Counted from the stretch's first letter, positions 1-10,088 are shown. The stretch: DNA of 11,886 nt from Smittium culicis (GCA_001970855.1 LSSN01001380.1:1-11886), one strand, 5' to 3'. Notes: generated by a model from the letters alone, not told the origin. A program made the numbers and translations.

Positions 1-1011
1 AAGTCATGGAATAGACTCAGAGAGCGCACGAAAACTTATGAAGATATACCAAGATTTTAAGGTTCACAAAATGTTGGCCGACGAGCAGAGGGGTCGATTC
101 ACCGGCTTAGAAGGGAATTTAGGAATGATTCATGTATTCTAATTTATGATTTCAAAGAAATTTTTAAGATTGGTGGTGGACCGGTGGAATCTTCGGATGT
201 TTTTTATAGCAGGGTTCAGATTTCAGACTTGTGTTTTTGCCTTGTATACAAGTCTAATGGGTATATTAAGAGGAGATACTATAACTATTTGTCCGAAAAT
301 CTCACTCACGACTCTGTATATGCTCTTAGCTGTCTATCCAAGCTACTGAAATCTCCCGATTTTGCTATTTTTAAAAACATTTACTTATGGAGCGATTCCG
401 GTCCTCACTTTAGAAACAGTGAATTTCTCTATGCAGTGATGAAAGCACTGCCGGAGTCATTTCCAAGAAAAAATTTCTTTTTAAATTATTTTTTAGAAAA
501 CCACGAAAAAAGCTACGTCGATGGTTACTTCGGCATTCTTTCAAAGTGGTTCGATGAATATGAATCTATTATGGATATTACTTCCATGTATGATCTCATG
601 GGTATTTTTAGATCAAAAATTTTTGATCTTGCAGCACAAAGAGGGATATATTCAGATGATGTTGGTTATAACTTCATCAAATATGACCAATATACTCCAA
701 GAGGATATAAATATACCATGAGAATTGATAGTTTTATGAATTATTTATCATTTTTTAAGCTTAATAATTATTTAATGCCATGCCCTGCTAGTACTATGTC
801 ACCAAGTTTCTATGAGCCAAAAAATTTTAGACTAAAAGTTTATAAAGATGTTAGAAATGATAGATTCGCACCTTTTGCACCAAGAATTAGCCCTCATGAA
901 TGTGTAATCATCGATTCCAAATCTCATACAGCGCACAAATCTAGAATTATATCGCTTAAAATACATAAAAATCTACTAGTGATTATCAAATTTATATCAA
1001 GAACAATTTAA
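1..1011 (+). pseudogene. DDE-type transposase, 5'-truncated and frameshifted
   Basis: The frame starting at base 2 reads to a TAA at 140-142 and contains the stretch YQDFKVHKMLADEQR (47-91). The frame starting at base 61 then carries the protein to the TAA at 1009-1011. The change between frames lies between about 98 and 133 and is most simply one lost base. The second frame shows a DDE-like core: IYDFKE with Asp at 148-150, a GGG-P turn (172-183), WSDSGPHFRN with Asp at 394-396, and NYFLENHEKSYVDGYFG with candidate third acids Glu 496-498 or Asp 520-522. These motifs and their order are typical of cut-and-paste DNA transposases that cleave and join transposon ends in the nucleus. I cannot name the superfamily with certainty. 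The N-terminus lies outside the window and I found no terminal inverted repeat. G+C is higher than in the flanks, which suggests an inserted element. The copy is very probably inactive. Confidence -1.
140..142 (+). other. Premature stop exposing the transposase frameshift
   Basis: This TAA closes the upstream transposase frame (2-139), while the conserved DFKE block is read in another frame that is already open from base 61. The two frames overlap from 61 to 139. The overlap, together with family-like motifs on both sides, marks a single indel rather than two genes. A GTG at 184 is the first near-start codon of the downstream frame, but it lies inside the catalytic domain, so it is not a credible biological start. 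Confidence 0.6.
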
Positions 1012-1230
1012 TAAACCTAAAAATAAAAGATAGCACTCTGGTTAATTTTTCTATTAGAAAAATTGAAATTAAAAGTATATATTTAAATATTTCTCGGTAT
1101 GTTACGCTAAGTACAGTCATCTATGAAATCTTTAAAGCTTTTTAGTTACTTTTTTTTTCAAATTTGATAAAAATTTTTTAAGCAATTATGTTAGTAGATG
1201 CCATAAAATTCAGATAAGAATTCTCAGGTA

Positions 1231-1251
1231 TAAGTTTTAAGTTTTAAGTTT
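1231..1251 (+). repeat. Three tandem copies of TAAGTTT
   Basis: Three perfect 7-bp units stand head to tail. It is a small local repeat with no visible function; replication slippage is the simplest origin. Confidence 0.8.
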
Positions 1252-1730
1252 CTAATCTATGATTATTATTATATTATTTGCCAACTAAATTTTCTTGAAT
1301 ATGAAGTGGTATGGCAAAAACGGGTACATAAGAGATTGAAAAATCTTAACTTCTAAGAGACAATTTGAAAAGTAGTGATGCCAGAGTAAAAAAATTGTAA
1401 ACAGTGATCCAATCACTCCTCTATCACCATAAATTTGCTTATCTATATAAATAAACCCCCAAAGGCAAGTGCAGATTCAGGTATGAAATTTTCAGCATAT
1501 AATCTTGTTTAATTATCTCTGGTGCGAGAATTGTTAGGTAAAATAGGCCTTGAAAGTCATTTGGGTCGGTTGAAGAGATAAATAATAAAAATTTTTCACT
1601 TCGTAGGTCTATTAAACAATAATTTTCGAGTATTATATCTAATTAAGACTTTAATATATACCAATAACAGAAAGGGAAATGAATTGTGGTAAAATTGTAC
1701 TCTCAGAGGCTCAGAAAAAATTTTTTTTGT

Positions 1731-1746
1731 ACCCAGAGGGCTGGGT
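1731..1746. repeat. GC-rich 6-bp stem with 4-nt loop
   Basis: ACCCAG, then AGGG, then CTGGGT forms a perfect stem-loop. It stands out because the surrounding DNA is strongly AT-rich. A run of T precedes it on the plus strand, so a minus-strand transcript would meet the hairpin followed by an A-rich and then U-rich tail. That is not a standard eukaryotic terminator, and the function is unknown. Confidence 0.6.
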
Positions 1747-2506
1747 TTAGTTTAAGAATTCGTACTATATCTAATTAACTTCACGCTATTAGACAATGGG
1801 TTTCTATATTTATAAACACATTTAATTACATATAATATTCACATTAATTAAATCACTTCTTACCTGAATTGTAATATTATTAGATAAATTTAATTCATAT
1901 CAATCTTATCCACTCTTATTTATCAAAATAAATCAAAATTATTATTTTTAATTATATTCTGGTTAATAATAATTATTTATGACTCATAGATTTATAAAAT
2001 GATTAAAATAATTAAAAGTTCTAAACTAAAATTTTATTCGTTAAGCGATGATTAAAATTCATTTTATATGTAAATTTAGAAGAAAAAAAACGTTAAATCG
2101 ATTAATTATAATAAAGATGTATTCTAATATATTAATTCAAATTTATACAATTACCATATAAAATATAAAAAAAATTATAATGTCAAGCGAAATAAATCGA
2201 ATATACTTCATAAGGAGAACTAAATTAAAAAATTATACCAAAAAAAATCTAATTTTCCAACTTATAATTATAAATAGCCGAATTTAGTTTATTGAAATAA
2301 TTATTTTTAATTTTTTATTGGAATAATACCAATTAAAATACAAACTTTCAATATTATATGCTATTGGAATAATTATATATTAATGGTAATTTATAAATTT
2401 AAATAACTAATTTACCTATTAACTCTTAAAAATTTATATTAATATTGCAAATTTCAAGTAATCTAATTCAAATAATTAATCTCTATTTCTAGAATAAACA
2501 AAATAA

Positions 2507-2519
2507 TCTATCTATCTAT
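2507..2519 (+). repeat. Short CTAT microsatellite
   Basis: About three copies of a CTAT unit stand in the AT desert. It is a trivial simple repeat. Confidence 0.5.
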
Positions 2520-5255
2520 TATTTTATCCATTCATAGTTTGTTAAAACCAGAATATAATTAAAGGCTCAATGATAGATATTATTATTAATAGGTCACATT
2601 TTACAATAAAAATATTGATAAATTTTAATCATTGAGAATAAAGCACTTTTATTTTTTAATATTTTTATTTATAATTTTTGTTACTTTTCTAAAATTATAC
2701 TTAAAAACTAAAATATCAAGTTTAATTTTAAAATTTAATCTTGTAAAAAGTATAATTTTTAAATTAAATTTTATCAATTCTATTAATTGAAATATGCTTT
2801 AATTGATCATAATATAAAACTTGTATAAAATAAAATATTTTGAAGAACTATAATTCATAAAATGACCGTATTATAAAATATTAATCACTTTCTTAATTCA
2901 AATGAATAATTTATATACAATTAATTTTCGCACCATCAATGATTTTATTTATTTATTTTTTCGCCAACTAATGAAATTATGTGCTTTTAGAAACTTTTGG
3001 AAATATTACATTTACATTTTTTTATCTTTTAATTTTTGTCCCCGCTTTTTTTCCAATAGTTTTAATTTTTCTCTTTTTTTTATATTATCATGTTTGTAAT
3101 AAACGCATAATTATAAATTCATAAATTACTGAATAAATAAGACAAGAAATTAGCCTTAATATAAAAAAATTGCGTAGGAAAAAATTTAACTTAATATTAT
3201 TTGAAATAGCTTATTATCGAAAAAACTAGTGTGTTTCGTCTACGTGGAGTATTTTCACTACCACAACAGTTAGACATAAAAATTAATTAATATACATTTA
3301 AATAATTTTTGATCAGTCTAACATGATAAAAAATTTCAATTTAAAAATATATTAATTAAATTAATTTTTTTAAATAAATTTTGAAACCCAGAGAATACTT
3401 GTTTAGTTTATTATTTATCTGAATTTAACTAGATTTTTTATCAGTAGTAATAAACTATATTTAGTAATTAAGGTATTAGAGAGATTTATTTGTTTAACAG
3501 AGGTATTAAGGAATACTATTATTATTATGATTTAACTTATGTAAGGATATTTTTATGAAGGAAATACAGTAACGAATAATAAGAAAATGTAAGCAATATT
3601 TTTAATTTGCCAAAGTTATACATTTATCTATCAAATATTAAAAAATTATAAAATCATTAAAATAAACTCATAAAAAACTTGATATCCTATTTAAAAATAT
3701 CAGCTAACATAAATTTGTAAAAAGTAAATATTGAATGTGATATTATTTTACTTACTATTTTTATTTGTAATTCGAAATTCCTTAAATTTATAAAAATAAT
3801 TAAATGTATTTAAGTTTATATTTTTTTTATTTTGTTAACGTAGAACAATGATCAAACCCTAACGCAAGAATTATGAAAATCACATTAAAAATAAATCTAA
3901 TGTATATTAATAAATAAAACAAAACTAAATTATTAAAAAAAAAATCAAAAATTAAATTCAATCAACAATTATTTCCAAATATATAATATAAATCTGAAAA
4001 AATATCATTTTTGAACTATTATCTATTTAATCTCATGTCTTTTTTAAACAAGGTTGTAATTTTATAGATCATAGTTTTCAGAATCAATATGCCTGTCATA
4101 TTAATAGTAATTCAAAACAATTAATAAAAATTTATGATAATTATATATATTCTCATTTTATAATACTGATTTAATATAAGTTATAGCACAAAAGAACAAA
4201 TGATTATATATCTAACTTTTTATAATTTATGGTACTTATAGAAAATTTTTTATCATCATAATCATTAAATTTTATTTAATATTCAAATTGTTAAACTAGT
4301 TATTAGGTTTAAATTAAATGCCGTAAAAAAAATCTCAAGTAAACATATTTAAAAAAAAATTCAATATAGCGAGCTCTTGAAATTAAAATAAAAACATTCC
4401 GGGTTATTAAAATTTTATGAATCTGATTTTGTATTTCATCAATAATTATTTTCAAAAATTATCTTTACTTAATTTAATAGACTAGAGGAAATTTTATGAG
4501 TAAAGATCTAATTTAATTTATAATGTAATAATTTAAGACTCATTTATTTAAATATTTAAATGATAATTATTATTATGAATCATTTTACCGTGAAAATACA
4601 TGATTAAGCTTATAAAATTTTAAAAAATCATTTAATTATCTATAATATACATCTTTAATGTTACTCAAAGTTGCTATAATCTCAAAAAACCATGAAATAA
4701 AATAATTAATAATTAAATTTTAATCATTTTATATATTTGAATTTACTTAAATCTTCAATTAGTGCAAATAATTATTAGATTTAATTTTTGTTATTTTCAT
4801 CAAGCGCTGAATAGATACTTACAAGATAACTTTAAATGAACTCGAGAATTTTTTTACATTTTGCATAACGCAATAACAAAAAATAATTATTTATCGGTAT
4901 TATTAAAAAAATTGGTATTTTCGGAAAACAAAAAATAAATTCTTATTTATACCTTTATATCTTGGAAATCAATTATTTTTTTTAGTATAAACATATCTAA
5001 TTCATGTATATGAGCTTTATAAAAAAAAATCAAATGAGCTAAAATTCTTGATTGCCCTATTTAAAAAATTCATCAAACTATTTTGGGCAACTTGTAAAAA
5101 GATTATCCTTCGAATTATAATCACATATTTCAAATTCAATAGTTTCGTTATATAAAATATTATCTAAGTCGATATAATTTGGAATTTTCATCATCTAAAA
5201 TACTACTAGCTTTAGGTCTTTACAATATTCTTATTAGATATAAATGTTACATCAA

Positions 5256-5280
5256 AAATTATTTAAAATTATTTAAAAAT
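5256..5280 (+). repeat. Two and a half copies of AATTATTTAA
   Basis: A 10-bp AT-only unit is repeated in tandem. This is simple sequence with no other visible signal. Confidence 0.5.
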
Positions 5281-5579
5281 AAAAATAATTATAAAATATC
5301 TTTAGTATACACTTTTAGCACAAGAAATTAAAACTTAAATTTAGCAGATTATATATCAAAAAAATTATACATTATACTAATCTATTTAAAATATTTACTC
5401 AAATAAAATTTTTTGAAAAAGATTTTATAAAAAAATTCAGAGTAATTTATTAATAAAAAGATCCTACGTATTTATAATAAATACAGGAGAATTTTCATTA
5501 TATAAAAATTTTTTTATACCTTAACAATAAAAATGATGTATGGCTACAATTTTCAAATATAAAATTAGAATTTAATAGT

Positions 5580-5644
5580 ATTTAAACTGTATTAGATTAA
5601 ATTGTTACTAAAAATGTAATTTTGCTATAGCAAGCAGTTTAAAT
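5580..5644. repeat. 65-bp inverted-repeat element with inner palindrome
   Basis: Perfect 10-bp arms ATTTAAACTG (5580-5589) and CAGTTTAAAT (5635-5644) face each other. Just inside the right arm sits a perfect 12-bp palindrome, TTGCTATAGCAA (5622-5633). No clear target-site duplication flanks the arms: TAGTA lies to the left and GTTAG to the right. It may be a tiny foldback or MITE relic, a transcribed hairpin, or a protein-binding site. Part of the match is AT-only, which weakens it. Confidence 0.5.
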
Positions 5645-6237
5645 GTTAGTTATTGCGCTTTTATAACCAAAAAATTATTTTAATTTTTATTCGATTCTCG
5701 AATTTCGAAAAAAAAAAATAAATATCTTGTTAAATTAATACTTTATAAGTGTCTATATAATCCAAGTGAACTTGAAGAAAAATCAGATTACTTACTATAA
5801 ATTTGAAGATAAAATTTACTATAAATATCGCAGTGGATTTAAATATAGAAATTAAAGATATTTAAATGATAAATTTACGAAAAAAAGATCATAATTAATT
5901 TATATTATAGGTGGAGTAAAGAATTAAATTTATACTAAAACCCTCACAGAGTAATTTTTCACATATCTAGCTTATATTTAGGTTTTTATTTGACTTTATT
6001 TAATTAGTACATGAAATTTCTAGTTTTATTAATTGACATTTTATTTTTTTTTCAGGCCCATATCGCAAATCATTTGGAAATTTACCTTTTATATCTGAAT
6101 TTATATAATAAAATTGTTTAGATTTCAATTTAGTTAACAGATAAAGTAAAATGATATAAAATATAGCCAAAAATTTTTCTATAACTTACAAAATACAACT
6201 ATTTAGGAAAAAAAACTAAATTTTAATTAGTCAGCAC

Positions 6238-6276
6238 AGCTCAACCGCAATAAATTATTGAGCTCTACCACGTGGT
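6238..6276. repeat. Hairpin followed by CACGTG palindrome
   Basis: AGCTCAA (6238-6244) and TTGAGCT (6258-6264) form a 7-bp inverted repeat with a 13-nt loop. It is followed at once by the perfect 10-bp palindrome ACCACGTGGT (6267-6276), which contains CACGTG, the core bound by many bHLH proteins. This is one of few GC-richer spots in the desert. A regulatory role is possible but there is no gene beside it; a worn transposon end is equally possible. Confidence 0.5.
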
Positions 6277-7669
6277 GATTTTCCGCAGAAAAAAAAAATT
6301 AATATTATAAATAAATCAAATGATATAAAGAAAAAGTAATAAAAAAAAAATCCCAAAAGCGAAAGGTTGTCTGCTATTCCATTTGATTTTAAAAATAATT
6401 AAAAAGAACTTGAAATTGAATTTTGGTTTTAAATCTAATTTCCAGGGTTATTTAAAATCAAATTGTGATTGACTCACTAAATTAAGATAAAAATTGCGAA
6501 ATCGAAAATTTTAAAATTAATATTGTCCAAAGAAAAAGACATTTATAAATGAAAATTTATTGTAAAAATGTCGAAATAAACTAAAAAAATGTGATTTAAT
6601 TTTTTTTATTATCATTTAAAATAGGATCTAAATTTATCAATAGAGAAAAAAATTCAAAAAAAAAAAAATTGAAATTTACGTTAAATATTTTAGTGGAATA
6701 TACCAACCTCAGAACTTTATTTGTTGATGACGATAGTTTTTTTATATAAAGTTGTATTATCAGATTCTAATTGACTACTATATGCAAGATCAATATGATG
6801 GATTTTTAAAATAATTATAGTTAGATTCAATGCTCAAGAAATGTTACAAAATTTATATTAAATTAAAGTAATATTTTTTTAAAAAAAATCATAATAGATT
6901 TTAATTGTTATACAATTATTAAAATTATCAATGGTCATAAAATTGACCCATTTAATAACAGCATTAAAAAAAGTGTCTTTGAAAATAAACTATCATTTCT
7001 AATAACGACATAGTCAAAGTTTATACATAAAAATCTGAATTCGTAATCCGTTATTTAATCTCATAATCGTAATTTTTAAACCATATTTAAAATCGCATTT
7101 CAAAGCAAACGAGATCTGAGAGTATTTCAAAAGCTACAGGTTTAATACTCAATTTTTTAGAAAAAAATGAACACGAGTTTTACAGTGATTTAAAAATGTT
7201 TTTTGCTAAAATATTAAGTTATAGTTAATTATTTGATTCTTTCAGTGAGAAGAGAAATTATCAATAATTGTGATTCAATTTTTACCTATTTAATTAAAAT
7301 TGACTATGGTTATTAATATATTAGCGAATAAATACAAGTGATAACCTTTTCCTAGAAATTTTACTAATTAAAGTCAGCTAGTTATTAAAAATGTAATTAT
7401 ATATTTGAAGTTTATTATATTAATTTTCCAAAATTTATTAAAAAAATACTTGGAAATTAATAAGAATTTTTATTATAAAACTCTTTTTTTCCGGATTATT
7501 TGTTATAAAATAATCGCTTGCTTTCTCTAGTTATTTTTTTTACACAATTTTTTTTCTAGTTACAAAACACCTATTTCAGTGCTATAAAAACTCTAGTAGA
7601 ATCAAATAACTCGTATAAACGTTGAGTACCTCGGCATGTAATGTCGAATCTGGCCTATAAAGATCATAA

Positions 7670-7972
7670 TCGGCTTTCACCCTAATAGTTTTAGGTATTT
7701 TAAAGATTAAAAACTGCCGCAGAGTTTTGTTTCATATACTCAGCTGGGTTTCGTTTGTCGGTGTGCGAGCTGAGGTTCACGGTGAAATTTAAATAGTCGC
7801 TTTCATATTTCGCACTAAATATATGGGGGATACTCGTGAAGGAGGAAGTAGCGAAAGAGGTGGTGCTATTTTGATTGATAGTTAATTCAATAAGACTGGC
7901 AGTGAAGTTTTGACTGTAAATTAACAAAAAAAATAAATTATTTTCAAGGTGATATTGCTTGGAATAAATCAT
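7670..7972. other. Ambiguous open frames on both strands
   Basis: On the minus strand an ATG at 7970-7972 opens a 90-codon frame ending at TAA 7700-7702. Its protein is rich in Ser, Thr, Asn and Phe, and I recognise no domain. On the plus strand a second frame is open for 40 codons (7670-7789), passes one TAA (7790-7792), and continues for 30 codons to 7882, ending in a Gly/Ser/Glu-rich stretch (MGDTREGGSSERGG). Neither strand has a convincing start context or a family motif. The segment is richer in G+C than the desert to its left, which itself lengthens chance frames. I read it as probable decayed coding or transposon sequence of unknown strand. Confidence 0.25.
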
Positions 7973-8455
7973 TATGGTTAAGTTACATCTTTTTATTTCA
8001 AAGTTAAACAGTATAAATTATGGTTTATAAATTGATTTAAAGAAATAAATTTAAAGTCAAAACTTTTGATATAAAGAGGGTAGGTATATTCCCAAAAGTG
8101 CTATTTTTTCAGCTATATGCTTATGTGTTTGACTATGGTAATATGCACCCTTTGCTTAATTCTTCAGCATACTTAATGACTAGTCTGGTATTATAGTTTT
8201 TTCGATTTGTAGGTGAAATTTGTAATTTTAGTGTTTTTCTAAACTTTTAGCTATTTCACTTGGTAATTCACTATATCTTTTATATTCCTAGATATAAGTT
8301 CCGAATGGTCGTAAATTAAATTCATAATTAAATGTAAAAAAGCTATTTTTAGTATATAAAATGAGGTTGATATATATCGCTACTTTTAGGCTTGGTTATC
8401 CCAATCAGCACTTGAATATTTTTATTAATTTCTAAGACTCGTATTCTTCATGCAC

Positions 8456-8761
8456 TTATGCGTTTATACATACGGTCGATTTAAGAATGAGGTATTTATA
8501 AGCGCATATAATTAGTACCAGGTGCAGAAGCCTAATATATATGCTTAAAATCCAATAAGGACACGATATAGCATTGAGTGATCTCGATGAGCCTAGAATC
8601 ATAGGAAAAGCTATTAGAGTCCCCCTAATAATAAAGCCTCCACTAATTTCACTGTGTTTTGAGGTGAAAATGACTCTGAAAACTACGTGGAAGTTATATC
8701 TTTCTGCGAATGCAACTGCTGAAGCGAGCGGCAGCTGACTACCCTTGCCCGTAAAAAAAAG
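8456..8761 (-). other. 101-codon stop-free minus frame, unidentified
   Basis: The frame is open from just after a TGA (8762-8764) to TAA (8456-8458). The first half looks protein-like (GKGSQLPLASAVAFAERYNF, 8690-8749); the second half is hydrophobic, with a possible membrane segment around LLHLVLIICAYKYLIL (8475-8522). No ATG occurs near the front, and the first Met is about halfway in, so if real this would be an internal exon or a gene fragment. The same DNA is also open on the plus strand (8559-8735), so at most one reading is likely to be true. I do not recognise the family. Confidence 0.25.
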
Positions 8762-8920
8762 TCAGCATATAACCCTGAATCCACTCTAGTCCCTTACAGA
8801 GACCAAAATAACGTTACTGTTGTAACTATGCAATATACAAGCAAGTTATCCTATAAAATCTGTTCATTATTAATCATGATTAATCAGATTTTTCATCCTA
8901 TGGTTTTTCTGATTAAAAAT
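8559..8920 (+). other. Two overlapping plus frames, possible frameshifted relic
   Basis: A 59-codon frame (8559-8735, stop TGA 8736-8738) includes LSDLDEPRIIGKAIRVPLII. A 66-codon frame (8723-8920, stop TGA 8921-8923) includes SAYNPESTLVPYRDQNNVTV. They overlap by 13 bp in different phases, as a single indel in one older gene would produce. Codon content is varied and protein-like, unlike the AT desert. No domain is recognised and there is no ATG start at the front. It competes with the 101-codon minus frame over the same bases. Confidence 0.25.
8855..8916. repeat. Nested inverted repeats built on AATCAGA/TCTGATT
   Basis: AAAATCTG (8855-8862) pairs with CAGATTTT (8885-8892) around a perfect 16-bp palindrome, ATTAATCATGATTAAT (8869-8884). 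In addition TTAATCAGA (8880-8888) pairs with TCTGATTAA (8908-8916). These structures share bases, so they are mutually exclusive folds. They sit at the boundary where the G+C-richer island gives way to AT-rich DNA. They could be a foldback element end, a 3'-end structure or a binding site. Confidence 0.6.
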
Positions 8921-9858
8921 TGATTGGTAATGAAAAGATTATTAATTTATAACCTTTTATCATTAAAATATATTTTCTTTATTTTTTAGGAAATAGCATT
9001 ATTTATGTTTAGAGGATTCACAAAACGTGAATCCCAGTTCTTATTATTATTTAAAATACTTTCCAAATAGAATCTACTTATAACATTAAAATTCATTATA
9101 AAACAGCGATTGAAACTATAATATAATACTTAACCACCATTATACTTTACAATAATATCATTTTCAATTTTATATAACTCGTCTCCTTTGTCTCAATGAT
9201 CTTTAACAAACCACTCAATTTTTTTCTAATCTTTAGTGGCGCGTAAAACAGCTTGGATAAATCAATTTTTGGTCTCGCTTTAAGAATATCATTTTTAATT
9301 GATTATTTTTCATCTTTTCCTGAGAATCTGATATCTTTGCTTTTTCTTAGATTAATATTTTGTTTTTATAATTATTTCAGTTTCTTAAAAAGCTTCTTCA
9401 ATCTTGAATTTGGTCACTATTATCTTTAACACAGGACAATCTACCTCTGTAGAAGTAATTTTAGTCCGGCTCTTTATTCAATAGTAACCAAACTTTATAG
9501 CACCAGTATAAAATCAAGACTTGTTTATTATTCAAAAAAATGTAAAATTTTCTACTAATATCAGACTTCAGTATATGTTACTAGAATCCAATATGCCCAT
9601 TTTGACTATAATTAAAGTAGAAATTTTTTTTGTAAAGTTGTTGATCTGTAAGATTATATTTCGAAATCATGAAAATTTACTTTCAATTTATCGAACCTTG
9701 TTATCAAGCTAGCCTTCAAAACACCAAGATTATTTTTTGATATTTTGTACATTTCACTTGTATTTTCCTGTTAATTTATCTTTACGATCTTCTTGTAAAT
9801 AGACTGTATTGATTATTCACTAGATTCTGTTTTGGAATAATTTTTATTGCAATTTTAT

Positions 9859-9999
9859 TCATACCATTTCTTCCATTATTAAACAAGTTTCATCTTTTGT
9901 AATGGGTGCAATTCTTATTGTTAAATTTGTCCGATAAGAATGTGGATTTCCCATTTCATCGTTGAATATACAATCAATATGCATATAACATATTAAACT
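9859..9999 (-). pseudogene. 46-codon fragment with internal ATG
   Basis: It is open from after TAG 10000-10002 to TGA 9859-9861, with an ATG at 9982-9984 that would give 41 residues. It includes NDEMGNPHSYRTNLTIRIAP, which looks like real protein. It is too short to place in a family and is probably a piece of the larger minus-strand relic. Confidence 0.25.
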
Positions 10000-10088
10000 C
10001 TACATACAGAAAACATCACGATCAGATATATAAACAGAATCTTAGCCATCCCCAAGGCAAGGCTATGATTTTGAACAATTTTTCTTAT

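Larger units (their letters stand above)
1012..1800. other. Intergenic stretch, no gene seen
   Basis: No frame of meaningful length is open on either strand. Base composition is intermediate between the transposase relic and the AT desert. This may be the worn 3' flank of the transposon. It holds a short TAAGTTT repeat and a GC-rich hairpin, listed separately. A TATA-like string (TATATAAATAAA, near 1444) is present, but such strings are expected by chance in this background, so I do not call it a promoter. Confidence 0.5.
1801..7600. other. AT-rich ORF-free desert
   Basis: About 5.8 kb of very AT-rich DNA; lines I counted by eye range from about 10% to 20% G+C. Stops are dense in all six frames. 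The longest frame with a start (2902-3099, 65 codons, rich in Phe, Ile, Asn and Leu) looks like a by-product of T-rich sequence. I recognise no RNA gene. A T-rich, pyrimidine-skewed patch lies near 3010-3090. Small inverted repeats at 5580-5644 and 6238-6276 stand out. The block could be old mutated transposon DNA, heterochromatin, or an AT-rich centromere-like or origin region; the sequence alone does not choose between these. Confidence 0.6.

Noticed and set aside
146..349. Plus-strand frame overlapping the transposase
   Set aside because: It is an out-of-phase shadow of the transposase reading, which carries the conserved motifs. The same holds for the frame at 521-721.
1233..1251. TAAGTTT as a telomere-like 7-mer
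   Set aside because: Only three internal copies; it lacks the G-run of telomere repeats.
1444..1455. TATA-box-like string
   Set aside because: Such strings are everywhere in this base composition, and no gene follows downstream.
2902..3099. 65-codon plus-strand frame with ATG
   Set aside because: Its residues are almost all those encoded by T-rich codons (Phe, Ile, Leu, Asn, Tyr). It lies in the pyrimidine-skewed patch and has no motif, so a chance frame is the simplest reading.
3857..3862. CCCTAA, a telomere-like hexamer
   Set aside because: A single copy; no tandem repetition and not at an edge.
1801..7600. Mitochondrial or plastid genome fragment
   Set aside because: Despite the high A+T there is no organellar protein, rRNA or tRNA, and the neighbouring transposase relic reads in the standard nuclear code.
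9521..9712. 63-codon plus-strand frame with ATG
   Set aside because: It lies opposite the probable minus-strand relic, is rich in Ile, Leu, Phe and Asn, and shows no domain; likely chance.
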